19,019 bases of DNA, from positions 1 through 19,019 of the forward strand of contig JBMFNP010000033.1 in assembly GCA_049970095.1 (NCBI GenBank), written 5' to 3'. The notes beneath the pieces are model-generated. The model searched no databases, was not told the origin of the DNA, and saw only the letters and a program-made list of their open reading frames with translations. Positions 6,913 through 15,435 of the stretch are shown here, in pieces. Positions within the stretch are counted from its first letter, which is position 1. Each line of letters starts with the position of its first letter. Origin of the DNA: SKW197 sp049970095 (GTDB lineage Archaea > Thermoplasmatota > Thermoplasmata > Lutacidiplasmatales > SKW197). The position numbers were made by a program, and so were the translations under genes.

Positions 6913-7398
6913 ATGCAAGGAGATGCACTGGAACTTGCCCAACTGCTCACAGACGAATATGCGGCAAAGATCCTAATTGCAACTTTTAGAAAGCCAATGT
7001 CTGCACTTGAACTTGCAGAGCGATTTGGAATTCCAGTTGCCCAGTGCTACAGAAGAATCCATGCCCTTGAAAGGGCTGGGCTTCTGAAAGTGGAAAGCAG
7101 GGTGCTCACCCGTGAGGGGAAAAGAATATATCTGTATAAATCATTGGTGCGAAATGTGCAAATTTACTATGAGGGAACAAAGGTAAAGGTGAAGGTGGCC
7201 CTGCGGGAAGCAGCACATTCGGAAATTGAAAAAGCCACTGAACTGATTAGCCTGGAAGGTCCAACACACCTGCAAGGAGAGCAAGAAAAAAGATTTAGTA
7301 TGTTCCAGATGTTGCCACAGATAGAGAGAAAAGAAAGTGAAAATAAAAAAGGTGAGAAAGATGGTGTTGAAGGGAAAGATACCCAAGGAGATATTTGA
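6913..7398 (+). CDS. ArsR-like winged-helix transcriptional regulator
   Basis: This 161-residue protein has an N-terminal winged helix-turn-helix at about residues 5-77: DEYAAKILIATFRKPMSALE, then the turn and recognition helix in LAERFGIPVAQCYRRIHALE, and a wing around LKVESRVLTREGKRIYLYKS. This arrangement is typical of archaeal ArsR-type DNA-binding proteins. A strand-rich segment follows (VQIYYEGTKVKVKVAL) and the end is charged and probably disordered. No metal-binding cysteine pair is seen, so metal sensing is unlikely. Its last 38 bases overlap the ATPase gene that follows, which couples their expression. The likely role is regulating its own operon or targets of the ATPase; this is inference from context. 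Confidence 0.8.
   Translation: MQGDALELAQLLTDEYAAKILIATFRKPMSALELAERFGIPVAQCYRRIHALERAGLLKVESRVLTREGKRIYLYKSLVRNVQIYYEGTKVKVKVALREAAHSEIEKATELISLEGPTHLQGEQEKRFSMFQMLPQIERKESENKKGEKDGVEGKDTQGDI
7351..7355 (+). promoter_or_regulatory. Ribosome binding site that sets the ATPase start
   Basis: GGTGA, five bases before the ATG at 7361 and inside the winged-helix gene, is a good archaeal Shine-Dalgarno. The upstream in-frame ATG at 7337 has no such site, so 7361 is the better start. Confidence 0.7.
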
Positions 7399-8884
7399 TT
7401 TCATTAGCAGGGATGCTGGTAGGTCTCTGCTTGTGCGAGGCCCGGCAGGTACAGGAAAGACCACATTTGCGCTGGAAACGATGGAAAAAATGCGGAGAGA
7501 AATGAATACCTACTATCTTACATCCAGAGTTGCGGATAGTGCTCTCTTTGACCACTTTGTATGGTTGAAGCAGATGGTTGATGAAGGGGAAATGATGAAG
7601 GTAGTAAAGGAAATGGAAAAACTTGCATTAAAAAAGGATGCAGAAAGAAAAGGACCAAGGGTAGAGCGTGCAGAATTGAAGAAATTAGAAGGATTCATTG
7701 AAGGCGATTTTGGAGAGCCGCTATTTGATCAGAAGGAGGTAACACTTACTGTAGGTTCACAGATTGCTGAACTTGATCTGGTTTATGATGTGGTTGAGAA
7801 AGCACTGCCAAAATCCACACTGGTTGTGATAGATTCTGTGGAGGGTGTGTGCGAAAAATACGGAATTTCACCTACAAAACTTATCTACACACTGGAAAAG
7901 GACCTTGTTGAGAGTGCACATGCAAAGGTGATTTTTGTTGTGGAAACCCCTGAGCCAATGCTTGACTATCTTGCAGATGGTGTTGTCCATCTGGAAATGA
8001 GGAACAAAGACAACCGTACACTCAGGTGCATGGAAATAAAAAAATTGAGAGGAATGAGAATTGATAGAAGTAATTACCTTTACACACTGGAAGGAGGAAG
8101 ATTCACAGTACTTGAGCCCCCGAGACCTGACGAGGTTCTGGCTTTCAACAATTTTGGAGAGGAAGGAAAAAATCCATTTGTTACGGAGATTGCAGAGGTG
8201 GACAATGTGCTGGGTTCCATTGGTCAGGGAGTTGTGATTAATGTAATTTCTGATGAGCACACCACGCTTGGGGACCAGTACCTCTTTCTCAAGAAAATAA
8301 TGGCATGGCATTTTATCGCAGGCAGAGGAATTTTCTACATGCCTTCAAAGACGCTTGACCCGAAAGAAACCATTAAATTCTTTGCTACAAACACCATTTG
8401 CACCGAAAGGTTTCCCACACATCTGAGAATGCTTGTGCTCCATACATTCCTTCCCCAGATATCAGAAAGCCAGGAAAATCTGGTTCTCCTTGAAGGTACA
8501 AATATTGAAAGAGAAATAACAGCAGATGTGATTAAGTCTAGCATGAATCTGCCTCCACCCTATCTTTTCATAATTGATGCAGAGGCACTTTATTCCACAT
8601 ACAGGAACTTAAGCACCGCTGAAATCATGGGTTTGATAAGATTGATACGCTCAATAAATTCAAACTGTATTTTCATCACATATCCAGAAACACCACAGGC
8701 AATATTGCAGTTATCTGATATCTCAATCCGATTGAGGAGGGTAGAATCTGTACCAGTGATTGCCGGGGAGTTTCCGCACACACCATACTATGGTTTTTCA
8801 ATAGAAAGATATGTTAGTTCGCCGAGGTCAGGGAGCAAACCAGAACAGAAGCGCCTCAAAATCAGGTTAATACCAATAGTATAG
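7361..8884 (+). CDS. Two-domain RecA-fold ATPase, GvpD/KaiC-like
   Basis: This 507-residue protein has two RecA-like halves. The first is intact: IPKEIFDFISRDAGRSLLV leads to Walker A GPAGTGKTT at 27-35, and Walker B ends at D158 in LVVIDSVEG. The second, starting near residue 275, has no P-loop: the matching place reads GSIGQGVVINVISDEHTTLG at about 285-304, although a Walker B-like LFIIDAEALYS remains. An active first domain and an inactive second domain, with this length, fit GvpD, the P-loop regulator of gas vesicle genes in haloarchaea, and related archaeal ATPases. No gas vesicle structural gene is in the window, so a gas-vesicle role is not supported. It is translationally coupled to the winged-helix gene upstream, which suggests that ATP state controls that regulator. 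Its stop directly abuts the stop of the opposing DUF835-like gene. Confidence 0.75.
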   Translation: MVLKGKIPKEIFDFISRDAGRSLLVRGPAGTGKTTFALETMEKMRREMNTYYLTSRVADSALFDHFVWLKQMVDEGEMMKVVKEMEKLALKKDAERKGPRVERAELKKLEGFIEGDFGEPLFDQKEVTLTVGSQIAELDLVYDVVEKALPKSTLVVIDSVEGVCEKYGISPTKLIYTLEKDLVESAHAKVIFVVETPEPMLDYLADGVVHLEMRNKDNRTLRCMEIKKLRGMRIDRSNYLYTLEGGRFTVLEPPRPDEVLAFNNFGEEGKNPFVTEIAEVDNVLGSIGQGVVINVISDEHTTLGDQYLFLKKIMAWHFIAGRGIFYMPSKTLDPKETIKFFATNTICTERFPTHLRMLVLHTFLPQISESQENLVLLEGTNIEREITADVIKSSMNLPPPYLFIIDAEALYSTYRNLSTAEIMGLIRLIRSINSNCIFITYPETPQAILQLSDISIRLRRVESVPVIAGEFPHTPYYGFSIERYVSSPRSGSKPEQKRLKIRLIPIV

Positions 8885-9523
8885 TTAAATTTTTATTACA
8901 CTTTTGAATCGCCGCATCTGTGTAAGCTCCTTCTCATCATAAATTGAAGGGTCAATTATAATGAAACCCAATCCCTCGGTTGCAGTAATTAAGTCCCTTA
9001 ATTCTTCCAGAAAGGAATTGAGTTGTTGAGTAGTTAAATAAAGTGCCATGGTGTCAATGCAATCAATTACCACAACTGGCTTTCTGTTTAGGCTTGTAGA
9101 AGCAACGGTGTGTTTGATAAATCCAGCGGATGCGGGTGCAACACGGTTTTTCCCGCTCATCGTGGAAACCTCATATACATTTAGTGTGAGGTTTTTGTAA
9201 TTGCTGGGATTGTAGGTAATTTTTTTCACCACTGGTAGATGTCTCGCAAATATGCTGACAGCGTAAGATTCGCCACTCTTATCAAGGAGCCCTATCACCT
9301 TCCTGATAAAATTATGTGCCTTTTCAAGGTCGTTAGTTTCAACAAGATAGAGATCACTATGGCAGAAAACCTCCATATTCTCCCTGCCCCCTGTGTCTTC
9401 CCGCACCACAAACCCCTCTATAGCTTTAAGTGGTTCCGCAATTGCCTCCTTCTGGGCAATCAAATTTGGTGTATTTGGAATTTGCTGGCGGGAACCATCC
9501 CGGAACCCCTGACTTTCATCCAT
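8885..9523 (-). CDS. DUF835-like protein
   Basis: This 212-residue soluble protein has a C-terminal domain (about 50-210) resembling DUF835, an archaeal domain of unknown function often found in multi-domain signalling proteins. The recognisable part is KPVVVIDCIDTMALYL (148-163), then a helix FLEELRDLITATEG and FIIIDPSIYDEKEL, which has the look of a Walker B strand and following elements of a RecA-like core without any P-loop. The first 35 residues are polar and likely flexible. The ATG at 9523 was chosen because a TATA-like element lies about 35 bases before it. It converges with the two-domain ATPase gene with no base between the stops. A partnership with the local RecA-like ATPases is plausible but not shown. 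Confidence 0.65.
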   Translation of the reverse strand: MDESQGFRDGSRQQIPNTPNLIAQKEAIAEPLKAIEGFVVREDTGGRENMEVFCHSDLYLVETNDLEKAHNFIRKVIGLLDKSGESYAVSIFARHLPVVKKITYNPSNYKNLTLNVYEVSTMSGKNRVAPASAGFIKHTVASTSLNRKPVVVIDCIDTMALYLTTQQLNSFLEELRDLITATEGLGFIIIDPSIYDEKELTQMRRFKSVIKI

Positions 9524-9552
9524 TCTTTCTCACAACATCTATATCACCAAAG

Positions 9553-9563
9553 CGGTATATAAT
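9553..9563 (-). promoter_or_regulatory. TATA-like element for the DUF835-like gene
   Basis: On the minus strand ATTATATACC lies in the 47-base gap after the polB stop. Its centre is about 35 bases before the ATG at 9523, which predicts a leader of about 10 bases. It suggests this gene is transcribed apart from polB. Confidence 0.55.
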
Positions 9564-9570
9564 GATTTTC

Positions 9571-11979
9571 TTACATAAAATCCTCAAGCGTAAAATGTTT
9601 TTTCTCCACATTTTTCTCTTCCTCCCCGCTTCTAAAAGAATCAAGTGTGCCTTCTGCCAAACTTGCCTGTCTACTGCCTGTAAGCAAGCTTTCCTCATCA
9701 TACCCAAAAACCTCAAGGACACGGGCAAGCGTCATGGAAACCCTTCTTGCATAATACTCATAGTCTGGTTTTGCGGATATTTCCTTACCTTCAATATATG
9801 GCACTACTTTCTGGGGTGTTTTTTTCGCATCCACTACAATCCAGGAAACCTTCATCCCGGGAATGAATTCATAGCCATCAGCCATCATCTGTTTTGCCAC
9901 CTCCACATGTGCAAGCCGGGATGCATTCTTATAACTCTCAAATTCTCTCACACTTCTTGAAATCACAAGTTTTTCAAGCGGCACCTCTCCTCTCAAGGTC
10001 ATTTCCACCAGTTTCTTTGCCTTTGCAATCACCTTTGCCTTGAGTTCTCTCTCGTCCTTGCTATTAAGAAGCGTCTCAAATACCTCCATCAATGCCTCGC
10101 TCTGCCAGTCAAAAGCATCTGTTCTGCGTGTTTCATATCCCCTTATTACAATCTCTTCCTTTGGCCAGATAGATTTACCCACATACCTTTTCTTCTTTCC
10201 ATGTGAGAAAAAGGGCTCAAGAATTCTTTCAAATTCAAGTGCCATGCCCTCTTTTGAGAATCTTGCAGAAATTTCCTCGCCGAATTTCACCGAGTGCTCC
10301 AGGTCTGGATAGGGGGATTGCAGAAAAACGCTATCTGTATCTGAGTAAATTACCTTTACTCCCTCGCTCTCCAGCGTTTTTATCACACCGGTTATGTTCG
10401 CCCTTGCAAATGCAGTAATTGATGCCCCGATTTTTTTATCTGTGAACCTGTAAAATGAGGAGGCAAACACGCCGTAGAAGGAATTCATAAGAATCTTTAC
10501 TGCGTTCTGGAGACCATCATAGTATGCCTTTTCTTCAGCACTTCCCGCCTTTTTTGCCATTACCTTAAATTCCTCCCGCTGCCTCATCAAGTTTTCAAGG
10601 ATTGCAGGCACAATTCCACGCCTTTTATCTCTGGTTAGAAACCTTGCACCTATAGGGCTCACAATTTCTCCCTCATCACTCAGTGTGGTGAAACAGATGT
10701 TTTTTGAAATTATGATACTTGGATACATTGACTTGAAATCACACACAATTACCCAGTGGTAAAGCCCTGCCCTGATTGAGTGCACATAACCTCCTTCTAT
10801 GGGGGACTCTGTGCCAGTATATTTATTCATTGGCACGCCTACTCTCTGCCTATCAGCCTCACGAATCAGGAGAGAATCTATGAGCGTAGAGGTCCTTCCG
10901 TTGATTGCATCATCCAGAGGAATTTTTGCAACTGCAGCAATATCCATTCCACGGTTAATCTCTGCAAGTTCCTCAAGAATTCGCAATGCAAGCTCAGCAT
11001 CCTTGATACAGTATCTTACCACATCCTCTCGCCTGTTTTTCCATTCCTCATCAATTTTCAGGCGGTTGATCTCCTCTTTCTCCTCGCCCAGCAACATTTT
11101 TGCAATAAAATTCAAGGTTTCCTGTTTAGGTTTGAGGCGGAGTTTTGCAGTCAACCAGACATCAATAATCACCCTTCCATGTGCCCTCCAGAATCTCTCC
11201 TGGCTTACTGAAAAAGCTCCCAGATCTCTTCCAACCCCCAGATTCTTTATCTCATTCTTTTTCGCCCTTTCAACTAACAATGGAATGTCGTAGCCACCAA
11301 TATTATAGCCAGTGATTACATCAGGATCATACTTCCTTATCACTTCCATGAACCTCTCAATGACCTCTTTTTCATCATCTTTTTCTGACCAGATAGCATC
11401 TGCAATGATTTCATTGCCCTTGCGCAACGCATAGGAAATTACATAGATCTTTCCCTGGCTGATACTGTTTTCTATATCAAAACTGAGCACTGTAAGCGGA
11501 GCCTTAAAACTTTCCGCTGCAGAGATTTTTTCCGCATCCATCACAATTTCGGTAGTGTACCTCTTCTTGATTTCTTCACTCACATCCACTCCTTCCACTT
11601 GAACGCAGAACGAAAGGTCTCTATCAAAGAAGTATCTGAGGTGGAAAGGTATATCTGCTGCAAGACATGCACCCTCGGGAAAGCGCTTTCTCACCTCAGG
11701 AACTTTGTAAGGTTTCTTAATTATCACTTTTACGCATTCCCTTTCCACATTCTTCACAAAAAGCTTACACCTCTCAACACCCACAACTTCCTCCTCTCCC
11801 TTCAGTTCCTCAATCACCCTTTCAGGTGGCGAAATTATGTAAAAGTAAGGCAAGAAACCATGGACTCTGGCTGTGAGCGACACACCCTCCCTTGTCTTGC
11901 AGTAAAGATCAATTACCAGATCCCCATTTTCCTCATGATAACTTGCATCTATTACCATTACACTGAATTTCTTTCTCAT
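9571..11979 (-). CDS. polB: DNA polymerase family B
   Basis: This 802-residue replicative or repair polymerase has every canonical motif. The 3'-5' exonuclease is intact: Exo I SFDIEN (D168, E170), Exo II GYNIGGYDIP (N226, D231) and Exo III YCIKDAE (Y323, D327). A YxGG-type motif EGGYV precedes polymerase motif A, DFKSMYPSII (D414); motif B is KILMNSFYG (K495 on) and motif C is YSDTDS (D547, D549), followed by KKKRYVG. Motif A has M where L is usual (SMYPSII). The final residues KKHFTLEDFM resemble a PCNA-binding PIP box with H or K in place of Q. The frame opens one codon earlier with TTG, but the ATG at 11979 is preferred. No inteins interrupt the usual insertion sites. It is divergent from the GH57 gene. 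Confidence 0.97.
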   Translation of the reverse strand: MRKKFSVMVIDASYHEENGDLVIDLYCKTREGVSLTARVHGFLPYFYIISPPERVIEELKGEEEVVGVERCKLFVKNVERECVKVIIKKPYKVPEVRKRFPEGACLAADIPFHLRYFFDRDLSFCVQVEGVDVSEEIKKRYTTEIVMDAEKISAAESFKAPLTVLSFDIENSISQGKIYVISYALRKGNEIIADAIWSEKDDEKEVIERFMEVIRKYDPDVITGYNIGGYDIPLLVERAKKNEIKNLGVGRDLGAFSVSQERFWRAHGRVIIDVWLTAKLRLKPKQETLNFIAKMLLGEEKEEINRLKIDEEWKNRREDVVRYCIKDAELALRILEELAEINRGMDIAAVAKIPLDDAINGRTSTLIDSLLIREADRQRVGVPMNKYTGTESPIEGGYVHSIRAGLYHWVIVCDFKSMYPSIIISKNICFTTLSDEGEIVSPIGARFLTRDKRRGIVPAILENLMRQREEFKVMAKKAGSAEEKAYYDGLQNAVKILMNSFYGVFASSFYRFTDKKIGASITAFARANITGVIKTLESEGVKVIYSDTDSVFLQSPYPDLEHSVKFGEEISARFSKEGMALEFERILEPFFSHGKKKRYVGKSIWPKEEIVIRGYETRRTDAFDWQSEALMEVFETLLNSKDERELKAKVIAKAKKLVEMTLRGEVPLEKLVISRSVREFESYKNASRLAHVEVAKQMMADGYEFIPGMKVSWIVVDAKKTPQKVVPYIEGKEISAKPDYEYYARRVSMTLARVLEVFGYDEESLLTGSRQASLAEGTLDSFRSGEEEKNVEKKHFTLEDFM

Positions 11980-12084
11980 CAAAAAGGAAATTGCAAGGGT
12001 GGTATTGAAACTTACTCTCCATTGAGCTTCTTTTTTACATCATTTTTTAACTCCTTTTCCCATTTAGCTCGCTCACCATTAACC

Positions 12085-12094
12085 CTTAAATACC
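12085..12094 (+). promoter_or_regulatory. TATA box for the GH57 gene
   Basis: CTTAAATACC is centred about 26 bases before the ATG at 12115, with no Shine-Dalgarno between, predicting a leaderless transcript. It lies in the 135-base gap shared with the divergent polB gene; a clear polB TATA box was not found there. Confidence 0.65.
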
Positions 12095-12114
12095 CTTATT
12101 TCCTTACTATTTTC

Positions 12115-15100
12115 ATGCGAAAAATCGTTTGTTTGGTGGCTCTCCTTTTTTTGCTCCCCCTTCCACATGCCACTTCCGCAAGCACAGGGATTCCCATGCA
12201 TGCGCCTGAAAATGCAGATGCACAAGCAATGAGTGAAATCATAATAGATGGCGATTTCAGGGACTGGAGCAGAGAAGATTGTAAGGGCTTGGGAAATGCA
12301 TATGATGCTTATCAACTCTCTGATGGCTATGACAACAGCAGGGATCTTCTTGCCTTCTACTATCATGAGGGTAAAGAGGCAATATATCTTCGGGCTGATT
12401 TTCTTGAGCTTGCATTCGGTGCAGAGATAGGATACCTGGATTTATACTTCCTTCTCAACTTCACTTCAAACAGCACACAGGTATGGCTCCCAGATTTCAC
12501 AGAATGCACCACAGACACACCATGGTCCATAGCCATCTGCATCTATGACACAAATCATTTTGCGGTATATACTGCAGACTGGAACACAAAATATAACAAA
12601 AGTGTTGAAGCAATTGCCTACCATTCCAGATGGGATAGTGTTGAAATCAGAGTGAATAAGGATGTGCTTTATAGCTGTGGGTGGAAAGATGCACAGCCAA
12701 TAAATTTCCAGGTGTTTACAACCAAAGATGGCACAGTTAACGGTGCTGGCGAAATTCCTGGCAAACCAGATGTAATTGATTCCATTCCTGTATGTTATCC
12801 CTGGAATACCGGCTCTCTCAATGGCTCAATCTCCTCAAACTCAACCATAGGCACAGCAAAGGTGCTTTTTCTCCATCACGGAAATCAGTTCATAAAGAAC
12901 ATCGCGGACTTTGTGCGTGATGCAAATGGCAACGGCTTCTGGAATGTACCAGAAATCCATGAAAAATGGAATATACCAGTGAACTTGCATGTCTCTGGCA
13001 CAATGGCAGAAGCAATTCAGTGGTTTCGCCCAGACTTCAATGTCTATCTGCGAGAGCTGGCTGGGAGAGGAATTGTAAGGATGGTTGGAGGATACTACAC
13101 AGAATACATTCCCCAGTACATTCCCCAGAATGTAAACAACTGGTCATTAAATTATGCAAGAGATTACAATTTAAGATACTACAACAACTGCATCCCTGTG
13201 GCATGGGTGCCTGAAAGGGTTTACTGGAAAAATTTTGATATAGAGATAAAAAACGCAGGTTATGAAGCGGTTATTATAGATACCGAGGATGGATTCAAGT
13301 GGTATGCAGAACCATATGGCTATACAAAGGAGACAAAAATCTACCAGACGCCAAACGGACTGAAACTCCTTTTCATAAGCAACCGTGGAAACAATACTGA
13401 CGACAGATATAACATCCAGGAACAAATTTTCCGCCTCACAGATAATGGGTTAAGCATAAACCTCCGTGAAAAATTTGTGCATCTTGCAATGGACACAGAT
13501 CAGCAGCAATATTATCTCTATATGGATGACTGGGAGAAAGTGTGTGGAAACATTCCTGACTGGGGAGGACCAGAGGTGATATATGCCTATGATTCAGACA
13601 TCGGCTGGATTGCAAATCATCAGTGGATAGAGTGCCTTGCACTTGATGCGCTCCTTGAGCAAAACTGGACACCTGCAGGCACATTGAATATCTCTGACTG
13701 TACATACTTCTGGCTTTCCAGAAACATGGGGAGGCTTGGTAGGAGTGATGTGGCACCACATGATAACTATAATCTATATGATGCCTGGTACTATGACCCG
13801 CTACATGAGTGTTCCACTACCTCATACTTTAATTATGTACCTGCAGAAACCCGCACAAAATTGGGTGACTGGAAGACAAACAATACACTGATTGGAAAAA
13901 CATGGGAACTGATGAAAGCAATTCCTCCTGAGAGCCCTCTGTTTGAACTGGCTTACAAAACATTTTCAAACATGCTATATGAAACTGCATGGAGAGATTT
14001 GCCTGGCGGCGTCGCTAGAGATATTTCATACTGGCAGAAGGAACAGGCAGCACACATCAGAACTGCAGCCCTCTATTTCTATGCAAATGAATGGCTTAAC
14101 ACAAAATGGAGTGGTGCACAACAGGCGGATGTTGACCTTGATGGTAATGAAGAGTATCTCCTTGCAAACGAATACATGTTCTGTGTTTTTGAAGGAAGAG
14201 GCGGAAAACTTGTGTTTGGCATAGATGCAAATGGAAACCAGCTCGCTGGAAATCAGCCCACTGGCTACCTTGATGAAAGAGATGCATACACAGATATCAT
14301 TTCTTCCACCACAAACAATACCCACTACTATCCAGGCGCAAAATATCTTGAGGGTTCAAAAACCTATTCATTTGAGGATCTTGGCACAGAAAATGAGATA
14401 TATTCTGCCACTGTGGATAATTCCACAATTACTTTTACACATGGAATGATTGTCAAAAAATTTGAACTGAAGAACAATATTCTGAATGCAAGATACAATT
14501 CTGAGACAAAATTTAGAATTGCTTTCTCCCCCGACCTCAAAAATCTGCTGAGAAACGGGACACAGAAACTTGTGGAACTCATAAATACCAGTGAGAACTC
14601 CTTTGGTTATGCGAATGGGGATGTGGGCATGAAGGTAATCCTCAACACCTCAAGAATCATGGGTGCAGGGAGTGCATCCCATGTTAAATACATAGAGATT
14701 GAGGGCTTTAATGTGTCCTTGGTTTTCGGAAAAGATGTGATGCGTGAGAATCTAGCTCCTGTCTTAATTACAGAGATTCCACAAGCCACAATAAATGAGG
14801 ACAGCAAGAAGGATAGGTTGATCTGCCTTACAAAATATTTTCAGGATGAGGATACACTGAATTTCAGTGTGGAAACAGGGGAGAATGGAAGTTTTGTGTA
14901 TGCCTACATTTACGAAAATGTTTATCTGGGAATTGATGCTACAAAAACAAAGGAATGGTATGGAAATGTGAGCTTGAGGGTGAAGGCAACTGATACTCAC
15001 AACCAGAGTACATACTCAAATTGGTTTGTCATCCAGGTTTTGCCAGTAAATGACCCTCCAATAATTGAGGTATTTACAGACCTAAATAAAAAAGTTGCTG

Positions 15101-15435
15101 GAGTGCTTACAGTTGAGGGCAGGGCTTATGATGTGGATGGGCGTATAGTTGCAATTCAGTATAAACTGGATGCTGATGAGTATCAGAACTGCACCCCTGC
15201 AGAAAACTGGAGTTTTTCACTTGATCTCTCTGGTGTGAGCGCAGGGAAGCACACACTAACAATCAGAGCAACAGACGATCAGAATTTAAGTGTAGAAAAG
15301 AAATTTATAATTGAGGTTGAGAAAACATGGACTGCTGAAATTGCAGCCACCAGTTATTTTGCAGTGTTTTTGGGTGTGTTAATAGGATATGAATTGATTG
15401 TAAATTATGGAATTTTAAGAAAAAAATGGAAATAA
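12115..15435 (+). CDS. Secreted, membrane-anchored GH57-type glycoside hydrolase (amylopullulanase-like)
   Basis: The frame is open from 11599, but the TATA box and a signal peptide (MRKIVCLVALLFLLPLPHA, cleavage near residue 21-22) set the start at 12115, giving 1106 residues. Domains in order: a beta domain at about 40-235 starting IIIDGDFRDW, like the DOMON/CBM9-type domains of surface glycosidases; a GH57-like barrel at about 247-670 with HHGNQ (254-258), AWVPERVYW with probable nucleophile E367, and YMDDWEK with D471/D472 as likely acid; a beta domain opening DVDLDGNEEYLLANE (672 on); two Ig/cadherin-like repeats from about 880 (NLAPV..., VNDPPIIEV...); and a C-terminal TM segment (about 1080-1100) with basic end RKKWK. 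Many N-x-S/T sites fit surface glycosylation. It probably breaks alpha-glucans outside the cell; exact specificity cannot be read. Its last 31 bases overlap the convergent gene. Confidence 0.85.
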   Translation: MRKIVCLVALLFLLPLPHATSASTGIPMHAPENADAQAMSEIIIDGDFRDWSREDCKGLGNAYDAYQLSDGYDNSRDLLAFYYHEGKEAIYLRADFLELAFGAEIGYLDLYFLLNFTSNSTQVWLPDFTECTTDTPWSIAICIYDTNHFAVYTADWNTKYNKSVEAIAYHSRWDSVEIRVNKDVLYSCGWKDAQPINFQVFTTKDGTVNGAGEIPGKPDVIDSIPVCYPWNTGSLNGSISSNSTIGTAKVLFLHHGNQFIKNIADFVRDANGNGFWNVPEIHEKWNIPVNLHVSGTMAEAIQWFRPDFNVYLRELAGRGIVRMVGGYYTEYIPQYIPQNVNNWSLNYARDYNLRYYNNCIPVAWVPERVYWKNFDIEIKNAGYEAVIIDTEDGFKWYAEPYGYTKETKIYQTPNGLKLLFISNRGNNTDDRYNIQEQIFRLTDNGLSINLREKFVHLAMDTDQQQYYLYMDDWEKVCGNIPDWGGPEVIYAYDSDIGWIANHQWIECLALDALLEQNWTPAGTLNISDCTYFWLSRNMGRLGRSDVAPHDNYNLYDAWYYDPLHECSTTSYFNYVPAETRTKLGDWKTNNTLIGKTWELMKAIPPESPLFELAYKTFSNMLYETAWRDLPGGVARDISYWQKEQAAHIRTAALYFYANEWLNTKWSGAQQADVDLDGNEEYLLANEYMFCVFEGRGGKLVFGIDANGNQLAGNQPTGYLDERDAYTDIISSTTNNTHYYPGAKYLEGSKTYSFEDLGTENEIYSATVDNSTITFTHGMIVKKFELKNNILNARYNSETKFRIAFSPDLKNLLRNGTQKLVELINTSENSFGYANGDVGMKVILNTSRIMGAGSASHVKYIEIEGFNVSLVFGKDVMRENLAPVLITEIPQATINEDSKKDRLICLTKYFQDEDTLNFSVETGENGSFVYAYIYENVYLGIDATKTKEWYGNVSLRVKATDTHNQSTYSNWFVIQVLPVNDPPIIEVFTDLNKKVAGVLTVEGRAYDVDGRIVAIQYKLDADEYQNCTPAENWSFSLDLSGVSAGKHTLTIRATDDQNLSVEKKFIIEVEKTWTAEIAATSYFAVFLGVLIGYELIVNYGILRKKWK

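Noticed and set aside
6913..8884. Gas vesicle gene cluster
   Set aside because: The ATPase is GvpD-like, but no gvpA or other vesicle structural gene is present and the winged-helix protein is ArsR-like, not GvpE-like (no leucine zipper seen).
12022..12103. Minus-strand frame of 27 codons ending at 12022, protein-like (VNGERAKWEKELKNDVKKKL)
   Set aside because: It has no ATG, GTG or TTG start after the preceding in-frame stop, and it overlaps the promoter of the GH57 gene. It may be a remnant, but nothing supports expression.
11599..12114. Upstream in-frame extension of the GH57 gene by 172 codons
   Set aside because: It lies antisense to polB, and the signal peptide and TATA box both place the start at 12115.
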